From: Streptomyces mutabilis
Lineage (GTDB): Bacteria; Actinomycetota; Actinomycetes; Streptomycetales; Streptomycetaceae
Assembly (NCBI RefSeq): GCF_014649815.1
Contig: NZ_BMTT01000001.1
Span: 310,001 to 374,000 of the forward strand
Direction: 5' to 3'
Length of the DNA stretch: 64,000 bases
Of this stretch, positions 53,772 to 63,384 are shown piece after piece. Under the pieces are notes generated by a model, which worked only from the letters and a program-made list of their open reading frames with translations, searched no databases and was not told where the DNA came from. Numbering within the stretch: position 1 is the stretch's first letter; each line of letters opens with the position of its first letter. A program made the translations under genes and the position numbers.

Positions 53772-55409
53772 ATGAGCCGAATACGGCACGTCCGTGGTCC
53801 CCGCCTCACCACGGCCGGCATCGCGGCCACCCTGCTGGTCGCCGCCCTCTCCCCCACCGCCGACGCCGCGGACCGCCCCACCCCCTCCGCCGCCGTCGAC
53901 AACGCGGCGGCGGTCCTCACGGACCGTGCCTCCGTCCTGGGCCTGTCCCCGGCCCAGGACACGGAGGTCCGTGACGTCATCGTCGACGCGGACGGCACCC
54001 AGCACGTCCGCTACGACCGCACCTACCGTGGACTGCCCGTGCTGGGCGGCGACTTCGTCGTCCACCTCACCCCCGACGGCGAGTACCGGGGAGCCGACCG
54101 CGCGACGAGGGCGGCCGTCTCCCTGCCCACCGTCACCCCGAAGCTGCCGGCCCCCAGGGCCGCCGACCTCGCCGCGAACGCACTGCGCGCCGCCAACCCG
54201 GGCGAGTTGCTGAAGCGGCTCACCGCCGAGCCCGAGCTGGTCGTCGACGCCCTGCACGGCGCCCCGAAGCTGGCCTGGCGGACGAACGCGGTCGCGCTGG
54301 ACTCCCTCGGCAACCCGGTCGCGCGCACGGTGCTGACCGACGCGGGCACGGGCGCCCGGATCGACGCCTGGGACGCCCTCGAGTCGGCGGCCGAGGGCGA
54401 CGGCAAGTCGCTGTACGGCGGGACGGTGCCGCTGTCGACCACGCAGTCCGGGTCGTCGTACCAGCTGAAGGACCCGACGCGCGGCGACACCTACACCGGT
54501 GACGCCGGGAACCGTACCGACCTGTGCTTCCTCGGGGTCTGCCTGGTCCGGGCCCCCTCCACGGTGTTCACCGACGCCGACAACCACTGGGGCTCGGGGA
54601 CGGCGGACGACCGCGCCTCGGCCGCCGTGGACGCGCAGTACGGCACGGACGTCACCTGGGACTACTACGAGGACGTCCACGGCCGCAGCGGCATCGCCGG
54701 CGACGGCAAGGGCTCGTACAGCCGCGTGCACTACGGCACCCGGTACAACAACGCCTTCTGGGACGACGGCTGTTTCTGCATGACGTACGGCGACGGTGAC
54801 GGGACGACCTTCGGTCCGCTGGTCTCGCTGGACGTCGCCGCGCACGAGATGACGCACGGGGTGACGTCGTCGACGGCGGCGCTGACGTACTCGGGCGAGT
54901 CCGGCGGCCTGAACGAGGCGACGTCCGACATCTTCGGTGCGCTGGTGGAGTGGCACGCGGACAACTCCACCGACCCCGGTGACTACCTGATCGGCGAGAA
55001 GGTCGTCCGATCCGGCTTCGGCCGCGACGCCCTGCGCCACATGGACAGGCCGAGCCGGGACGGCAGTTCGGCCGACTGCTGGAGCACCGCGGCGGGCGAC
55101 CTCGACGTCCACTACTCCTCCGGGATCGCCAACCACTTCGCCTACCTGCTGGCCGAGGGCAGCGGCGCGAAGAACGTGGGCGGCGTGAGCTACGACTCCC
55201 CCACCTGCGACGGCTCCACCGTCTCCGGGATCGGCCGGGAGAAGCTGGGCGACATCTGGTACCGGGCGCTGACGGTCTACATGACCTCCTCCACCGACTA
55301 CGCGGGCGCCCGCAAAGCCACCCTCGACGCGGCGAAGGACCTGTACGGCGCCGACAGCACCGAGTACGCAGCGGTGGGCGCGGCGTGGAGCGCGGTGAAC
55401 GTGGACTGA
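53772..55409 (+). CDS. M4-family secreted metalloprotease (thermolysin-like)
   Basis: A 545-residue preproprotease. The signal peptide is at 1-35 (GIAATLLVAALSPTADA), followed by a FTP-type propeptide. The mature domain has HEMTH at 358-362 and the distal glutamate E382 in GGLNEATSD. ATG 53772 has GAGGAG 5 bases upstream; the upstream ATG 53748 lacks it. The last residues follow the usual M4 C-terminal helix pattern. It is a secreted Zn protease. Confidence 0.93.
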   Translation: MSRIRHVRGPRLTTAGIAATLLVAALSPTADAADRPTPSAAVDNAAAVLTDRASVLGLSPAQDTEVRDVIVDADGTQHVRYDRTYRGLPVLGGDFVVHLTPDGEYRGADRATRAAVSLPTVTPKLPAPRAADLAANALRAANPGELLKRLTAEPELVVDALHGAPKLAWRTNAVALDSLGNPVARTVLTDAGTGARIDAWDALESAAEGDGKSLYGGTVPLSTTQSGSSYQLKDPTRGDTYTGDAGNRTDLCFLGVCLVRAPSTVFTDADNHWGSGTADDRASAAVDAQYGTDVTWDYYEDVHGRSGIAGDGKGSYSRVHYGTRYNNAFWDDGCFCMTYGDGDGTTFGPLVSLDVAAHEMTHGVTSSTAALTYSGESGGLNEATSDIFGALVEWHADNSTDPGDYLIGEKVVRSGFGRDALRHMDRPSRDGSSADCWSTAAGDLDVHYSSGIANHFAYLLAEGSGAKNVGGVSYDSPTCDGSTVSGIGREKLGDIWYRALTVYMTSSTDYAGARKATLDAAKDLYGADSTEYAAVGAAWSAVNVD

Positions 55410-55427
55410 CCGAGCGTGGGCCGACGG

Positions 55428-55475
55428 CCCGCCCCGGCTTCCCGGCGAGGTTTGACGCCGGGAAGCCGGGGCGGG
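55428..55475. terminator. Perfect 20-bp terminator after the metalloprotease gene
   Basis: Arms 55428-55447 and 55456-55475 pair without mismatch around an 8-base loop. The rest of the 302-base gap before 55712 shows no other gene and should hold the next promoter. Confidence 0.85.
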
Positions 55476-55711
55476 TCCGTTCGGAGGCACCGGTCACCCG
55501 TTCACACGCGCGTCCCGCGCACCGCGGCAACTTTTCCGAAGCGACCCGCCGCACGCCTGTGACCTGCCCGAATGGGGTCCCGCCGGCGGACGCCGGGGGT
55601 ACCGGCGACACCCGTTCATCCCATTCCCGGCGCGCTCTCGGGGAGCGGGCCGCGCCCGGTGCCGATTTCCTCGGTAGGGCAGGGGCCACCCAAGAGCTCA
55701 AAGGAGCACCG

Positions 55712-56245
55712 ATGCGACGTACCGCCCGCCTGCTGACCGGCACCGTGCTCGCCGTCGCGGCCGCCGGCCTCGCCTCCCCGGCGCCCGCGTATGCCGGGGA
55801 CGCCCGAGCCACCGGTGGTCTGGAGGTGTCCCCGTCCTCGGTGGTGCCGGGCGAACGGGCCACGGTGCGCACGGCGGCGTGCGGCGAGGACGGCGCTGCG
55901 GCGGGGGACGCCAGCGCGGTCGGCGCGGGTGAGTTCCCGCTGGCGCCGGGCGCTCGGGAGGGCGAGACGACCGGCGGCTTCCAGGTGCCGCCGAGCGCGC
56001 AGCCGGGGACGTACGAGATCGTCGCGACCTGTGGCGGGAGCGGCAAGCGGGTGACGGGTGACCTGGTGGTCACGCTGACCGCGGCCCGTGAGCAGGTGTA
56101 CCCCAGAGGAAGCGTGAAGACGGGGGTCGGCGGCGCTCTTGGCCCCGATCCCGTGCAGACCGCGGCCGGTGTGGCGGCTCTCGCCGTCGCCGCCGCGGGC
56201 GGTACCTGGCTCCTGCATCGCCGGGCGAGAGGCGACGGGATCTGA
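55712..56245 (+). CDS. Secreted protein with C-terminal membrane anchor (sortase partner)
   Basis: A 177-residue protein with a signal peptide (TVLAVAAAGLASPAPAYAG), an extracellular beta-rich domain with two Cys in AACGEDG and ATCGGSG, and a C-terminal hydrophobic helix plus RR tail. No LPXTG motif is visible before the helix. It directly precedes a class F sortase gene, with a hairpin between. It may be a membrane-bound partner. Confidence 0.8.
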   Translation: MRRTARLLTGTVLAVAAAGLASPAPAYAGDARATGGLEVSPSSVVPGERATVRTAACGEDGAAAGDASAVGAGEFPLAPGAREGETTGGFQVPPSAQPGTYEIVATCGGSGKRVTGDLVVTLTAAREQVYPRGSVKTGVGGALGPDPVQTAAGVAALAVAAAGGTWLLHRRARGDGI

Positions 56246-56288
56246 CGGGCACCCTCCGCTGCCCGTCCGCCGGTACCGCACTTCCCCA

Positions 56289-56327
56289 CCCCCTCCGGGT
56301 CCGATGCCCCTCGCGGCCCGGAGGGGG
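56289..56327. terminator. Hairpin between secreted protein gene and sortase gene
   Basis: CCCCCTCCGGG pairs with CCCGGAGGGGG around a 17-base loop. It could attenuate readthrough into the sortase gene. Confidence 0.55.
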
Positions 56328-56369
56328 CAGGGGAACCCCCCGAGGGACCCGAGGGAGAGGGGCCGCGTC

Positions 56370-56996
56370 ATGCGCAGGATCGGCGACTCCGCGATAGCGG
56401 CGGTCACCGCGGTCGCCCTCTGTTCCGGGGTGTGGCTGCTGCTCGACTCCGCCGGCACCGAGGCCCCGCCGCAGCCGTCGGCCGCCCAGGCCCGCACCGG
56501 CACCGGGCAGGCCGCGCAGGCGCCCGCCGCACCGGCGCTGCCGCCCTCCCCGCCCGACCGCGTCCGCATCCCGGCGATCGGCGTGGACGCCCCGATGACG
56601 GGCCTCGGGCTGACGCCGTCCGGCAGCCTCGAAGTGCCGCCCGCCGAGAAGGAGAACCTGGCCGGCTGGTACGAGGCCGGCACCACCCCCGGCGAGACGG
56701 GCACCGCGATCGTCGCCGGGCACGTCGACAACACCGAGGGCCCCGCCGTCTTCTACCGGCTCGGGGCGCTGGAGAAGGGCTCGGTGGTCGAGGTCGACCG
56801 GCGCGACGGCGGCGTCGCGGTGTTCACCGTGGACGCGGTCGAGGTGTACGCCGCCAAGGACTTCCCCGACGAGAAGGTGTACGGCGCGGCCGACCGGCCC
56901 GAGCTGCGCGTGATCACCTGCGGCGGCGACTACTCGCGCGGCACCGGCTACCAGGGGAACGTGGTCGTCTTCGCGCACCTGACCGGCAGCCGCTGA
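56370..56996 (+). CDS. Class F sortase
   Basis: A 208-residue sortase with an N-terminal membrane anchor (about 7-25) and proline-rich linker. The catalytic triad is visible: His118 in VAGHVDN, Cys184 in VITCGGDY and Arg190. The layout is that of class F sortases of actinobacteria. Its genome neighbour is the small secreted protein at 55712. Confidence 0.9.
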   Translation: MRRIGDSAIAAVTAVALCSGVWLLLDSAGTEAPPQPSAAQARTGTGQAAQAPAAPALPPSPPDRVRIPAIGVDAPMTGLGLTPSGSLEVPPAEKENLAGWYEAGTTPGETGTAIVAGHVDNTEGPAVFYRLGALEKGSVVEVDRRDGGVAVFTVDAVEVYAAKDFPDEKVYGAADRPELRVITCGGDYSRGTGYQGNVVVFAHLTGSR

Positions 56997-57015
56997 GACG
57001 CCGCTGAGGCCCGGG

Positions 57016-57798
57016 TTATGCGATCCACTGCTCGTACGCCAGGTTCGCCACCAGCGCGAACACCACCGTCAGCAGCACGATCCGCACGAAGCCGCTGCCC
57101 CGCTTCAGGGCCGTGCGGGCGCCGAGGGTGCCGCCCGCGAGGTTGAAGACGGCCATCAGGGCGGCCAGCTGCCACAGCACCGCGCCCTGCCAGGCGAACA
57201 TCGCGAGGGCGCCGGCGTTGGTGCAGCAGTTGACGATCTTGGCGGTGGCGGAGGCCGTGACCAGGTCCAGGTGGAGGATGCCGGTGAGGGCCAGCACCAG
57301 GAAGGTGCCGGTGCCGGGGCCGATGAGACCGTCGTAGAAGCCGATGCCGAGGCCCGCGAGGCCGATCGCGGCGAGGACCCGGCGACGGGTGGCGGGGCCG
57401 GTGGCGGGGGCGGTGCCGAAGGCGGGGCGCAGGATCACGAAGGCCGCCACCGCCAGCAGCACCACCATGATCACCGGCTTGAGCACCTCGGTGCTCATCC
57501 CGGCCGCGAAGAAGGCGCCGCCGGACGATCCGGCGAGTGCCGCCAGCCCGATACGGACGGCCGTGCGGACGTCCACCGGCGCCTTGCGCGCGTACGTGAC
57601 CGCCGCGCCCGTGGTGCCGACGATGGCGACCGCCTTGTTGGTGCCCAGCGCGTGCGCGGCCGGCGTACCGGCGGGCAGGCCGAGCAGCAGCGCGGGCAGC
57701 AGCAGGAGCCCGCCACCGCCGACCACGGCATCGATCCAGCCGGCCGCGAGCGCGGCGAGGCAGAGCAGGACGACCGTGGTCAGCGCTATGTCGGGCAT
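57016..57798 (-). CDS. TSUP/TauE-SafE-family permease
   Basis: A 260-residue polytopic protein with about eight hydrophobic segments. Family motifs include the first helix VVGGGGLLLLPALL and FYDGLIGPGTGTFLV, and FNLAGGTLGARTAL. TSUP proteins export sulfite or organosulfur, or move other anions. Its neighbourhood with nir genes hints at nitrogen or sulfur compounds, but substrate is unknown. Confidence 0.9.
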   Translation of the reverse strand: MPDIALTTVVLLCLAALAAGWIDAVVGGGGLLLLPALLLGLPAGTPAAHALGTNKAVAIVGTTGAAVTYARKAPVDVRTAVRIGLAALAGSSGGAFFAAGMSTEVLKPVIMVVLLAVAAFVILRPAFGTAPATGPATRRRVLAAIGLAGLGIGFYDGLIGPGTGTFLVLALTGILHLDLVTASATAKIVNCCTNAGALAMFAWQGAVLWQLAALMAVFNLAGGTLGARTALKRGSGFVRIVLLTVVFALVANLAYEQWIA

Positions 57799-57933
57799 GA
57801 TCGCGACCTTATGGAGGGAGTGGATGTGCCGTCCATCGAGATGAGGGTCTTCTGAGGTTCCTGGGCGCCACCGCCCCTCCCAAAAGCCCTCACACCCGCT
57901 CCCCGCCCCCGCTGAGCGCAGCGTTCCCGGTGG

Positions 57934-57983
57934 GAAACAGTCGCGATGCCACCGGGTAACACCCGCACCGCACGCTCGGTGCC
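57934..57983 (+). promoter_or_regulatory. nir operon leader, GlnR-like half-sites
   Basis: GAAAC at 57934-57938 and GTAAC at 57956-57960 are 22 bp apart, two 11-bp periods as expected for GlnR. The segment from GTAAC to the ATG is nearly the same as that before nasA (one base longer). No Shine-Dalgarno sequence is seen. Confidence 0.5.
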
Positions 57984-59222
57984 ATGACCTCGAATACGCG
58001 TGTGGTGGTGATCGGCGCCGGCCTCGCGGGCGTCACGCTCGCCCGGCGGCTCGGTGAGCTAGGCACGCCCGCGCTGGTCGTCGGCGACGAGGAGCACCGC
58101 CCGTACAACCGGGTGCTGCTCGCCGAGGTGCTGGCCGGACGGTACGGCCCCGAGGTGGTCGCCCTGCCCGCGCCGGCCGGACTGCTGCGCGGCCGGGTCA
58201 CCGGCATCGACCGGGCCGGGCGGACCGTCCGCTGCGCCGACGGCTCCGTGATCGCATACGACACGCTGGTCCTGGCCACCGGCTCCAACGCCGTACTGCC
58301 GCCGCTGCGCGGCCTGTTCACCCCGGACCGGGAGCTGCCGGAGGGCGTGCACGCGTTCCGGACGATGGACGACTGCCTGGCGCTGTCCAAGGCGCTGCGG
58401 CCGGGGGTGCGGGCGGTCGTCGTCGGGGGCGGGCTGCTCGGGGTGTCCGCCGCCCGCGCGCTGGCCGTGCGCGGCGCGCAGGTCGTCCTCGCCCAGCAGT
58501 CCGAGCGGCTCATGGAGTGCCGGCTCGACCCGGCCGCCTCCGCGCTCGTCCGGCGCCATCTGGAGGACCTCGGTGTCGAGGTGCACACCGAGTGCCGGGT
58601 GCGGGACGTGCGGAGCGTGGGCGGGGCGGTGCGGTCGGTGGAGATGGCCGACGGGTACGCCCTCGGCGCCGACCTCGTCGTCCTCGCCTGCGGGGTCCGC
58701 CCGCGCGTCGGCCTGGCGCGGGAGGCGGGCCTGAAGGTCCGCACGGGCGTGGTGGTCGACGACGAGCTGCGCACGGCCGACCCGCACATCCGCGCGATCG
58801 GCGACTGCGCCGAGCACGCGGGGCGGGTGTACGGACTGGCCGCCCCGGCTCTGGAACAGGCGGGCGCGCTCGCCGGACTGCTCGCCGGGGACGGCACCGC
58901 CGCCCGCTACACCGGCACCCGCTCGCTGACCCGGCTCACCCTCGCCGGTCCGGACCGCCCCTCCGGGCCCGGCAGCCCCTTCGACCTCGCCGCGTTCGGC
59001 GAGACCGACCCGCGCCCCGGCGACGACGTCGTGCAGCTCGCCGACGCCACGCGGGGCACCTACCGCAAGGTCGTCGTCCGTGACGACCGGCTGGTCGGCG
59101 GGGTCCTGGTCGGCGAACTCGGCACCGTCGGCGCGCTCGCGCGCGCCTGGGAGGGAGCGGAGCCGCTCCCGTCCGACGGCGGCCCCCTGCTCCACCTGCT
59201 CACCCACGACGGAGGCTCCTGA
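57984..59222 (+). CDS. FAD/NAD-dependent oxidoreductase in the nir operon
   Basis: A 412-residue protein like the N-terminal flavin half of NirB: VVVIGAGLAGVTLARRLGELG, ATGSNAVLPPLRGL and the central NAD fold VVVGGGLLGVSAARALAVRG. The AIGDCAEHAG loop is at about 271. It overlaps nirB by 1 base (TGATG). It may supply electrons to nasA or NirB. It is separate from NirB's own flavin domain. Confidence 0.85.
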   Translation: MTSNTRVVVIGAGLAGVTLARRLGELGTPALVVGDEEHRPYNRVLLAEVLAGRYGPEVVALPAPAGLLRGRVTGIDRAGRTVRCADGSVIAYDTLVLATGSNAVLPPLRGLFTPDRELPEGVHAFRTMDDCLALSKALRPGVRAVVVGGGLLGVSAARALAVRGAQVVLAQQSERLMECRLDPAASALVRRHLEDLGVEVHTECRVRDVRSVGGAVRSVEMADGYALGADLVVLACGVRPRVGLAREAGLKVRTGVVVDDELRTADPHIRAIGDCAEHAGRVYGLAAPALEQAGALAGLLAGDGTAARYTGTRSLTRLTLAGPDRPSGPGSPFDLAAFGETDPRPGDDVVQLADATRGTYRKVVVRDDRLVGGVLVGELGTVGALARAWEGAEPLPSDGGPLLHLLTHDGGS

Positions 59223-61837
59223 TGACCACCGACCCGGGGCCCACCCCCACCATCGTCCTCGTCGGCCACGGCATGGTCGGCCAGCGTTTCCTGGAAGCCC
59301 TCGCCGAGCGCGGCCTGACCGCCACGCACCGCGTGGTGGTGCTGTGCGAGGAGCCGCGACCCGCCTACGACCGCGTCCAGCTCACCTCGTACTTCTCGGG
59401 GCGGACCCCCGAGGACCTGTCGATGACCGACCCGGCCTTCATCGCCGAGCACGGCATCGAACTGCGCGTCGGCGACCCGGCGGTGACCGTCGACCGGGAC
59501 GCGCGCACGGTGACCGCCCGCTCCGGACTGGTCGTCGGCTACGACGTGCTCGTCCTGGCCACCGGCTCCTACCCGTTCGTCCCGCCGGTCCCCGGCAAGG
59601 ACGCCGAGGGCTGCTTCGTCTACCGGACGATCGAGGACCTGCTCGCCATCGAGGCGTACGCGAAGACCGCGACCACCGGCGCCGTGGTCGGGGGCGGGCT
59701 GCTCGGGCTGGAGGCGGCCGGCGCGCTCAAGGGGCTCGGACTCACCTCGCACATCGTGGAGTTCGCACCCCGCCTGATGCCGGTCCAGGTCGACGAGGGC
59801 GGCGGCGCGGCGCTGCTGCGCACCATCGAGGACATGGGCCTGTCCGTCCACACGGGCGTCGGCACGCAGGAGATCGTGGTCGACGACGCATCGGGCGCCG
59901 TCACCGGCATGAAGCTGTCCGACGGCTCCGAACTCGCCACCGACCTGGTGGTGTTCAGCGCCGGTGTCCGCCCCCGGGACCAGCTGGCCCGCGACTGCGG
60001 TCTCGCGGTCGGCGAGCGCGGCGGCATCAGCGTCGACGAGCAGTGCCGCACGGTCACCGACGAGCGGGTGTTCGCGATCGGCGAGTGCGCGCTGGCCGCC
60101 GACGGCCGGGTGTACGGGCTGGTGGCGCCCGGGTACGAGCAGGCCGAGACGGCCGCCGCGACGATCGCCTCCGACGAGGCCTCCTTCACCGGCGCCGACC
60201 TGTCCACCAAGCTGAAGCTGCTCGGCGTGGACGTGGCCTCCTTCGGCGACGCGCACGGCACCGCCGAGAACTGCCTGGACGTCGTCTACTCGGACTCCCG
60301 TGCGGGCCTGTACAAGAAGCTGGTCATCGGCCGCGACGGCACGCTGCTCGGCGGCATCCTCGTCGGCGACGCCGAGGCGTACGGCACGCTGCGCGCCTTC
60401 ACCGGCTCGGTACCGCCGGTCTCCCCCGAGTCCCTGGTGCTGCCCGCCGGATCCGGAGCGCCCGCCCAGCTCGGCCCGTCCGCCCTCCCCGACGACGCGG
60501 TGATCTGCTCCTGCCACAACGTCACCAAGGGCACGATCCGCGGCGCGGTGACGGAGCACTCCTGCACCACCGTGCCCGAGGTGAAGAAGTGCACCAAGGC
60601 CGGCACCGGCTGCGGCTCCTGCGTCAAGGTGCTCGGCCAGCTGGTCACCGCCGAGCTGGAGGCGAGCGGCGTCGAGGTCGACAAGGGCCTGTGCGGCTGC
60701 TTCGCGCAGACCCGCGAGGAGCTGTACGAGATCGTCCTCGCCCTGCGGATCACCTCCTACTGGGAACTGCTGGACCGGCACGGCCGCGAGGACGCCCGGG
60801 GCGGCGACGGCTGCGAGGTCTGCAAGCCGGCGGTCGGCTCGATCATCGCCTCCCTCGCCCCGAGCATCGGCGCCAGCGGCTACGTCCTGGACGGCGAGCA
60901 GGCGGCCCTCCAGGACACCAACGACCACTTTTTGGCCAACCTCCAGAAGAACGGCTCGTACTCCGTCGTCCCGCGCATCCCCGGCGGTGAGATCGCCCCG
61001 GAGAAGCTGATCGTCATCGGCGAGATCGCCCGGGACTTCGGGCTCTACACGAAGATCACCGGCGGTCAGCGCATCGACATGTTCGGCGCCCGCGTCGAGC
61101 AGCTGCCGGTGATCTGGGCCCGGCTGGTGGACGCCGGCTTCGAGTCCGGGCACGCGTACGGCAAGTCGCTGCGCACGGTGAAGTCCTGCGTCGGGCAGAC
61201 CTGGTGCCGCTACGGCGTCCAGGACTCGGTGCGCATGGCGATCGACCTGGAGCTGCGCTACCGGGGGCTCAGGTCCCCGCACAAGCTCAAGTCGGCGGTC
61301 TCCGGGTGCGCCCGCGAGTGCGCCGAGGCCCAGTCGAAGGACTTCGGCGTGATCGCCACGTCCAACGGCTGGAACCTCTACGTCGGCGGCAACGGCGGCG
61401 CCACCCCGCGCCACGCGGACCTGCTCGCGCAGGACCTGTCCGACGCCGAACTGGTCCGCCTGATCGACCGGTTCCTGATGTTCTACATCCGCACCGCCGA
61501 CAAGCTGGAGCGCACCTCCACCTGGCTGGAGCGCGTTCCGGGCGGCCTCGACCACGTACGGGACGTCGTCGTACACGACTCGCTCGGCATCTGCGACGAG
61601 CTGGAGTCCCTGATGCGGGCCCACGTCTCGCACTACCGCGACGAGTGGGCCGAGACCATCAACGACCCGGAGAAGCTGGCCCGGTTCGTGTCCTTCGTGA
61701 ACGCGCCCGACACCCCCGACCCGGTCGTGGGCTTCGTGCCCGAGCGCGACCAGATCAAGCCCGACCTGCCGCTGCTGGACATCGGCCTGCGGCGCCCCTC
61801 GCGAGACGACCTTCTGGAAGGAAGCACCCGGCGATGA
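59222..61837 (+). CDS. nirB: Assimilatory nitrite reductase large subunit NirB
   Basis: An 871-residue NAD(P)H-dependent nitrite reductase. The N-terminal FAD and NAD domains come first (VLVGHGMVGQRFLEAL, GGGLLGLEAAGALKGLG). A BFD-type 2Fe-2S domain has Cys in ICSCHN (about 430) and KAGTGCGSC (about 460). The siroheme/4Fe-4S pair is SCVGQTWCRYG (about 655) and SGCARECAEAQ (about 695). It reduces nitrite to ammonium with six electrons. Confidence 0.96.
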   Translation: MTTDPGPTPTIVLVGHGMVGQRFLEALAERGLTATHRVVVLCEEPRPAYDRVQLTSYFSGRTPEDLSMTDPAFIAEHGIELRVGDPAVTVDRDARTVTARSGLVVGYDVLVLATGSYPFVPPVPGKDAEGCFVYRTIEDLLAIEAYAKTATTGAVVGGGLLGLEAAGALKGLGLTSHIVEFAPRLMPVQVDEGGGAALLRTIEDMGLSVHTGVGTQEIVVDDASGAVTGMKLSDGSELATDLVVFSAGVRPRDQLARDCGLAVGERGGISVDEQCRTVTDERVFAIGECALAADGRVYGLVAPGYEQAETAAATIASDEASFTGADLSTKLKLLGVDVASFGDAHGTAENCLDVVYSDSRAGLYKKLVIGRDGTLLGGILVGDAEAYGTLRAFTGSVPPVSPESLVLPAGSGAPAQLGPSALPDDAVICSCHNVTKGTIRGAVTEHSCTTVPEVKKCTKAGTGCGSCVKVLGQLVTAELEASGVEVDKGLCGCFAQTREELYEIVLALRITSYWELLDRHGREDARGGDGCEVCKPAVGSIIASLAPSIGASGYVLDGEQAALQDTNDHFLANLQKNGSYSVVPRIPGGEIAPEKLIVIGEIARDFGLYTKITGGQRIDMFGARVEQLPVIWARLVDAGFESGHAYGKSLRTVKSCVGQTWCRYGVQDSVRMAIDLELRYRGLRSPHKLKSAVSGCARECAEAQSKDFGVIATSNGWNLYVGGNGGATPRHADLLAQDLSDAELVRLIDRFLMFYIRTADKLERTSTWLERVPGGLDHVRDVVVHDSLGICDELESLMRAHVSHYRDEWAETINDPEKLARFVSFVNAPDTPDPVVGFVPERDQIKPDLPLLDIGLRRPSRDDLLEGSTRR

Positions 61838-62184
61838 CCCTGGCACCCGAGACGACCGACCTCAAGGTCCTGCTGCGGCTGACGGACGACTGGTTCACCG
61901 CCTGCGACCTCGGCGCGCTGCTCCCGGGCCGGGGCGTGGCGGCCCTGCTGCCGGACGGCGGCCAGGTGGCCCTGTTCCGCGACCGGGGAGGCGAGCTGTA
62001 CGCCATCGACAACCGGGACCCGTTCACCGGCGCGGCGGTCCTCTCCCGCGGCCTGACCGGCACCCACCGGGGCCGCCCTTTCGTCGCCTCCCCGCTGCTC
62101 AAGCAGCGCTTCGACCTGGCGACCGGGGTGTGCCTGGACGACGAGGCGGTGCGGGTGGCGACGTACGAGGTGAAGGCGGCGTAG
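61834..62184 (+). CDS. nirD: Nitrite reductase small subunit NirD
   Basis: A 116-residue Rieske-fold subunit without the usual Rieske Cys/His ligands, as in other NirD proteins (VALFRDRGGELYAIDNRDPFTGAAVLSRG). ATG 61834 overlaps nirB (ATGA). It forms the enzyme with NirB. Confidence 0.93.
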   Translation: MTLAPETTDLKVLLRLTDDWFTACDLGALLPGRGVAALLPDGGQVALFRDRGGELYAIDNRDPFTGAAVLSRGLTGTHRGRPFVASPLLKQRFDLATGVCLDDEAVRVATYEVKAA

Positions 62185-62289
62185 GCCGCGCCGGGCTGTC
62201 GGTTCCTGTCGAACCCGCCCGCCCGGTCGAGTTCGGCGGGGCGATCGGGTTTCATCGAGTCCCCGCCCCTCTCCCACGGAGGTCGCACC

Positions 62290-63237
62290 ATGACTCGCAA
62301 CCGTCCCCGCCCGTCCCGGCGCACGGTGCTCGGCGGTGCCGCCCTGGCCGCGCTCACGGTGGCCGCGGGCCCCGGGCCGGTACAGGCCGCCGCCCCGGGG
62401 CACGCCTGGCCCACGGAGTTCCCGCTGCCCGACGGCTGGCTGCCCGAGGGCATCACCATCGGGGCGCGGCCGTACGCCTACCTGGGCTCGCGCGCGAACG
62501 GCGCCGTCTACCGCACCGACCTGCGCACCGGCGAGGGCCGCATCGTCCACGAGGGCGGCACCGGCCTCGCGGCCATCGGCCTGAAGCTGGACGACGACGG
62601 GCTGCTGTACGTCGCCGGGGGCGGCGGCGGGACGGCACGGATCGTGGACGCCCGCACCGGCAGGCTGCTGCGCACCCACCGGCTCACCGAGGCCACCGGC
62701 CACTTCGTCAACGACGTGGTCCTGCACGGCGACCGCGCCTGGTTCACCGACTCGTACGGGCCCGTCCTGTACGGCGTCCCGCGCGGCCGGCGCGGCGAGG
62801 TGCGCACCCTGGAGCTGACCGGCGACTGGGAGCAGACGCCGGACGTCATCAACGCCAACGGGATCGTCACCACCCCAGACGGACGTGGCCTGATCCTCGT
62901 CCGGAGCACCCCGGGCGAGCTGCACCGCGTCAGCCTCCGGACCGGCCGCGCCACCCGGATCGGGCTGGACGGCGCGGACGACGTCGTCAACGGCGACGGC
63001 CTGGTCCGCGTCGGCCGCACGCTGTACGTCGTCCAGAACCGGCGCAATCTGGTCAGCGTGTGGGACCTGGACGCGCGGGCCGGCCGGGCGACCCTGCGCC
63101 GTACGATCACCGATCCCCGCTTCGACGTCCCCGCCACCGCCGCCCGCTTCGGCGACCGGCTCTACCTCGTCAACGCGCGTTTCACCAGCCCGCAGACGCC
63201 CGAGACGACGTTCACGGCGGTGGCCGTGGACCGCTGA
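62290..63237 (+). CDS. Secreted SMP-30/gluconolactonase-like beta-propeller protein
   Basis: A 315-residue protein with a twin-arginine signal (SRRTVLGGAALAALTVAAGPG), then repeated propeller strands (ITIGARPYAYLGSRANGAVYRTDLRTG, FVNDVVLHGDRAWFTDSYG). It is probably exported folded through Tat. Substrate is unknown. Confidence 0.8.
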   Translation: MTRNRPRPSRRTVLGGAALAALTVAAGPGPVQAAAPGHAWPTEFPLPDGWLPEGITIGARPYAYLGSRANGAVYRTDLRTGEGRIVHEGGTGLAAIGLKLDDDGLLYVAGGGGGTARIVDARTGRLLRTHRLTEATGHFVNDVVLHGDRAWFTDSYGPVLYGVPRGRRGEVRTLELTGDWEQTPDVINANGIVTTPDGRGLILVRSTPGELHRVSLRTGRATRIGLDGADDVVNGDGLVRVGRTLYVVQNRRNLVSVWDLDARAGRATLRRTITDPRFDVPATAARFGDRLYLVNARFTSPQTPETTFTAVAVDR

Positions 63238-63274
63238 GGGAGCACGCCGCCCGAATGAGGGAGCGCGCCGCCCG
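63235..63274 (+). repeat. Short imperfect tandem repeat
   Basis: TGAGGGAGC-A/G-CGCCGCCCG occurs at 63235-63253 and 63256-63274 with 21-bp period, just past the stop of the propeller gene. Confidence 0.6.
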
Positions 63275-63384
63275 GCCGTCACAGATTGTCCATGCACCGT
63301 CAACCGAGCCGCTCTAGGGTCCGTGGCCGTACGCTCCCGCCGCCGACCGGCGGCGGGCCCCGGTCAGGACACCCGGAGGCAGCA

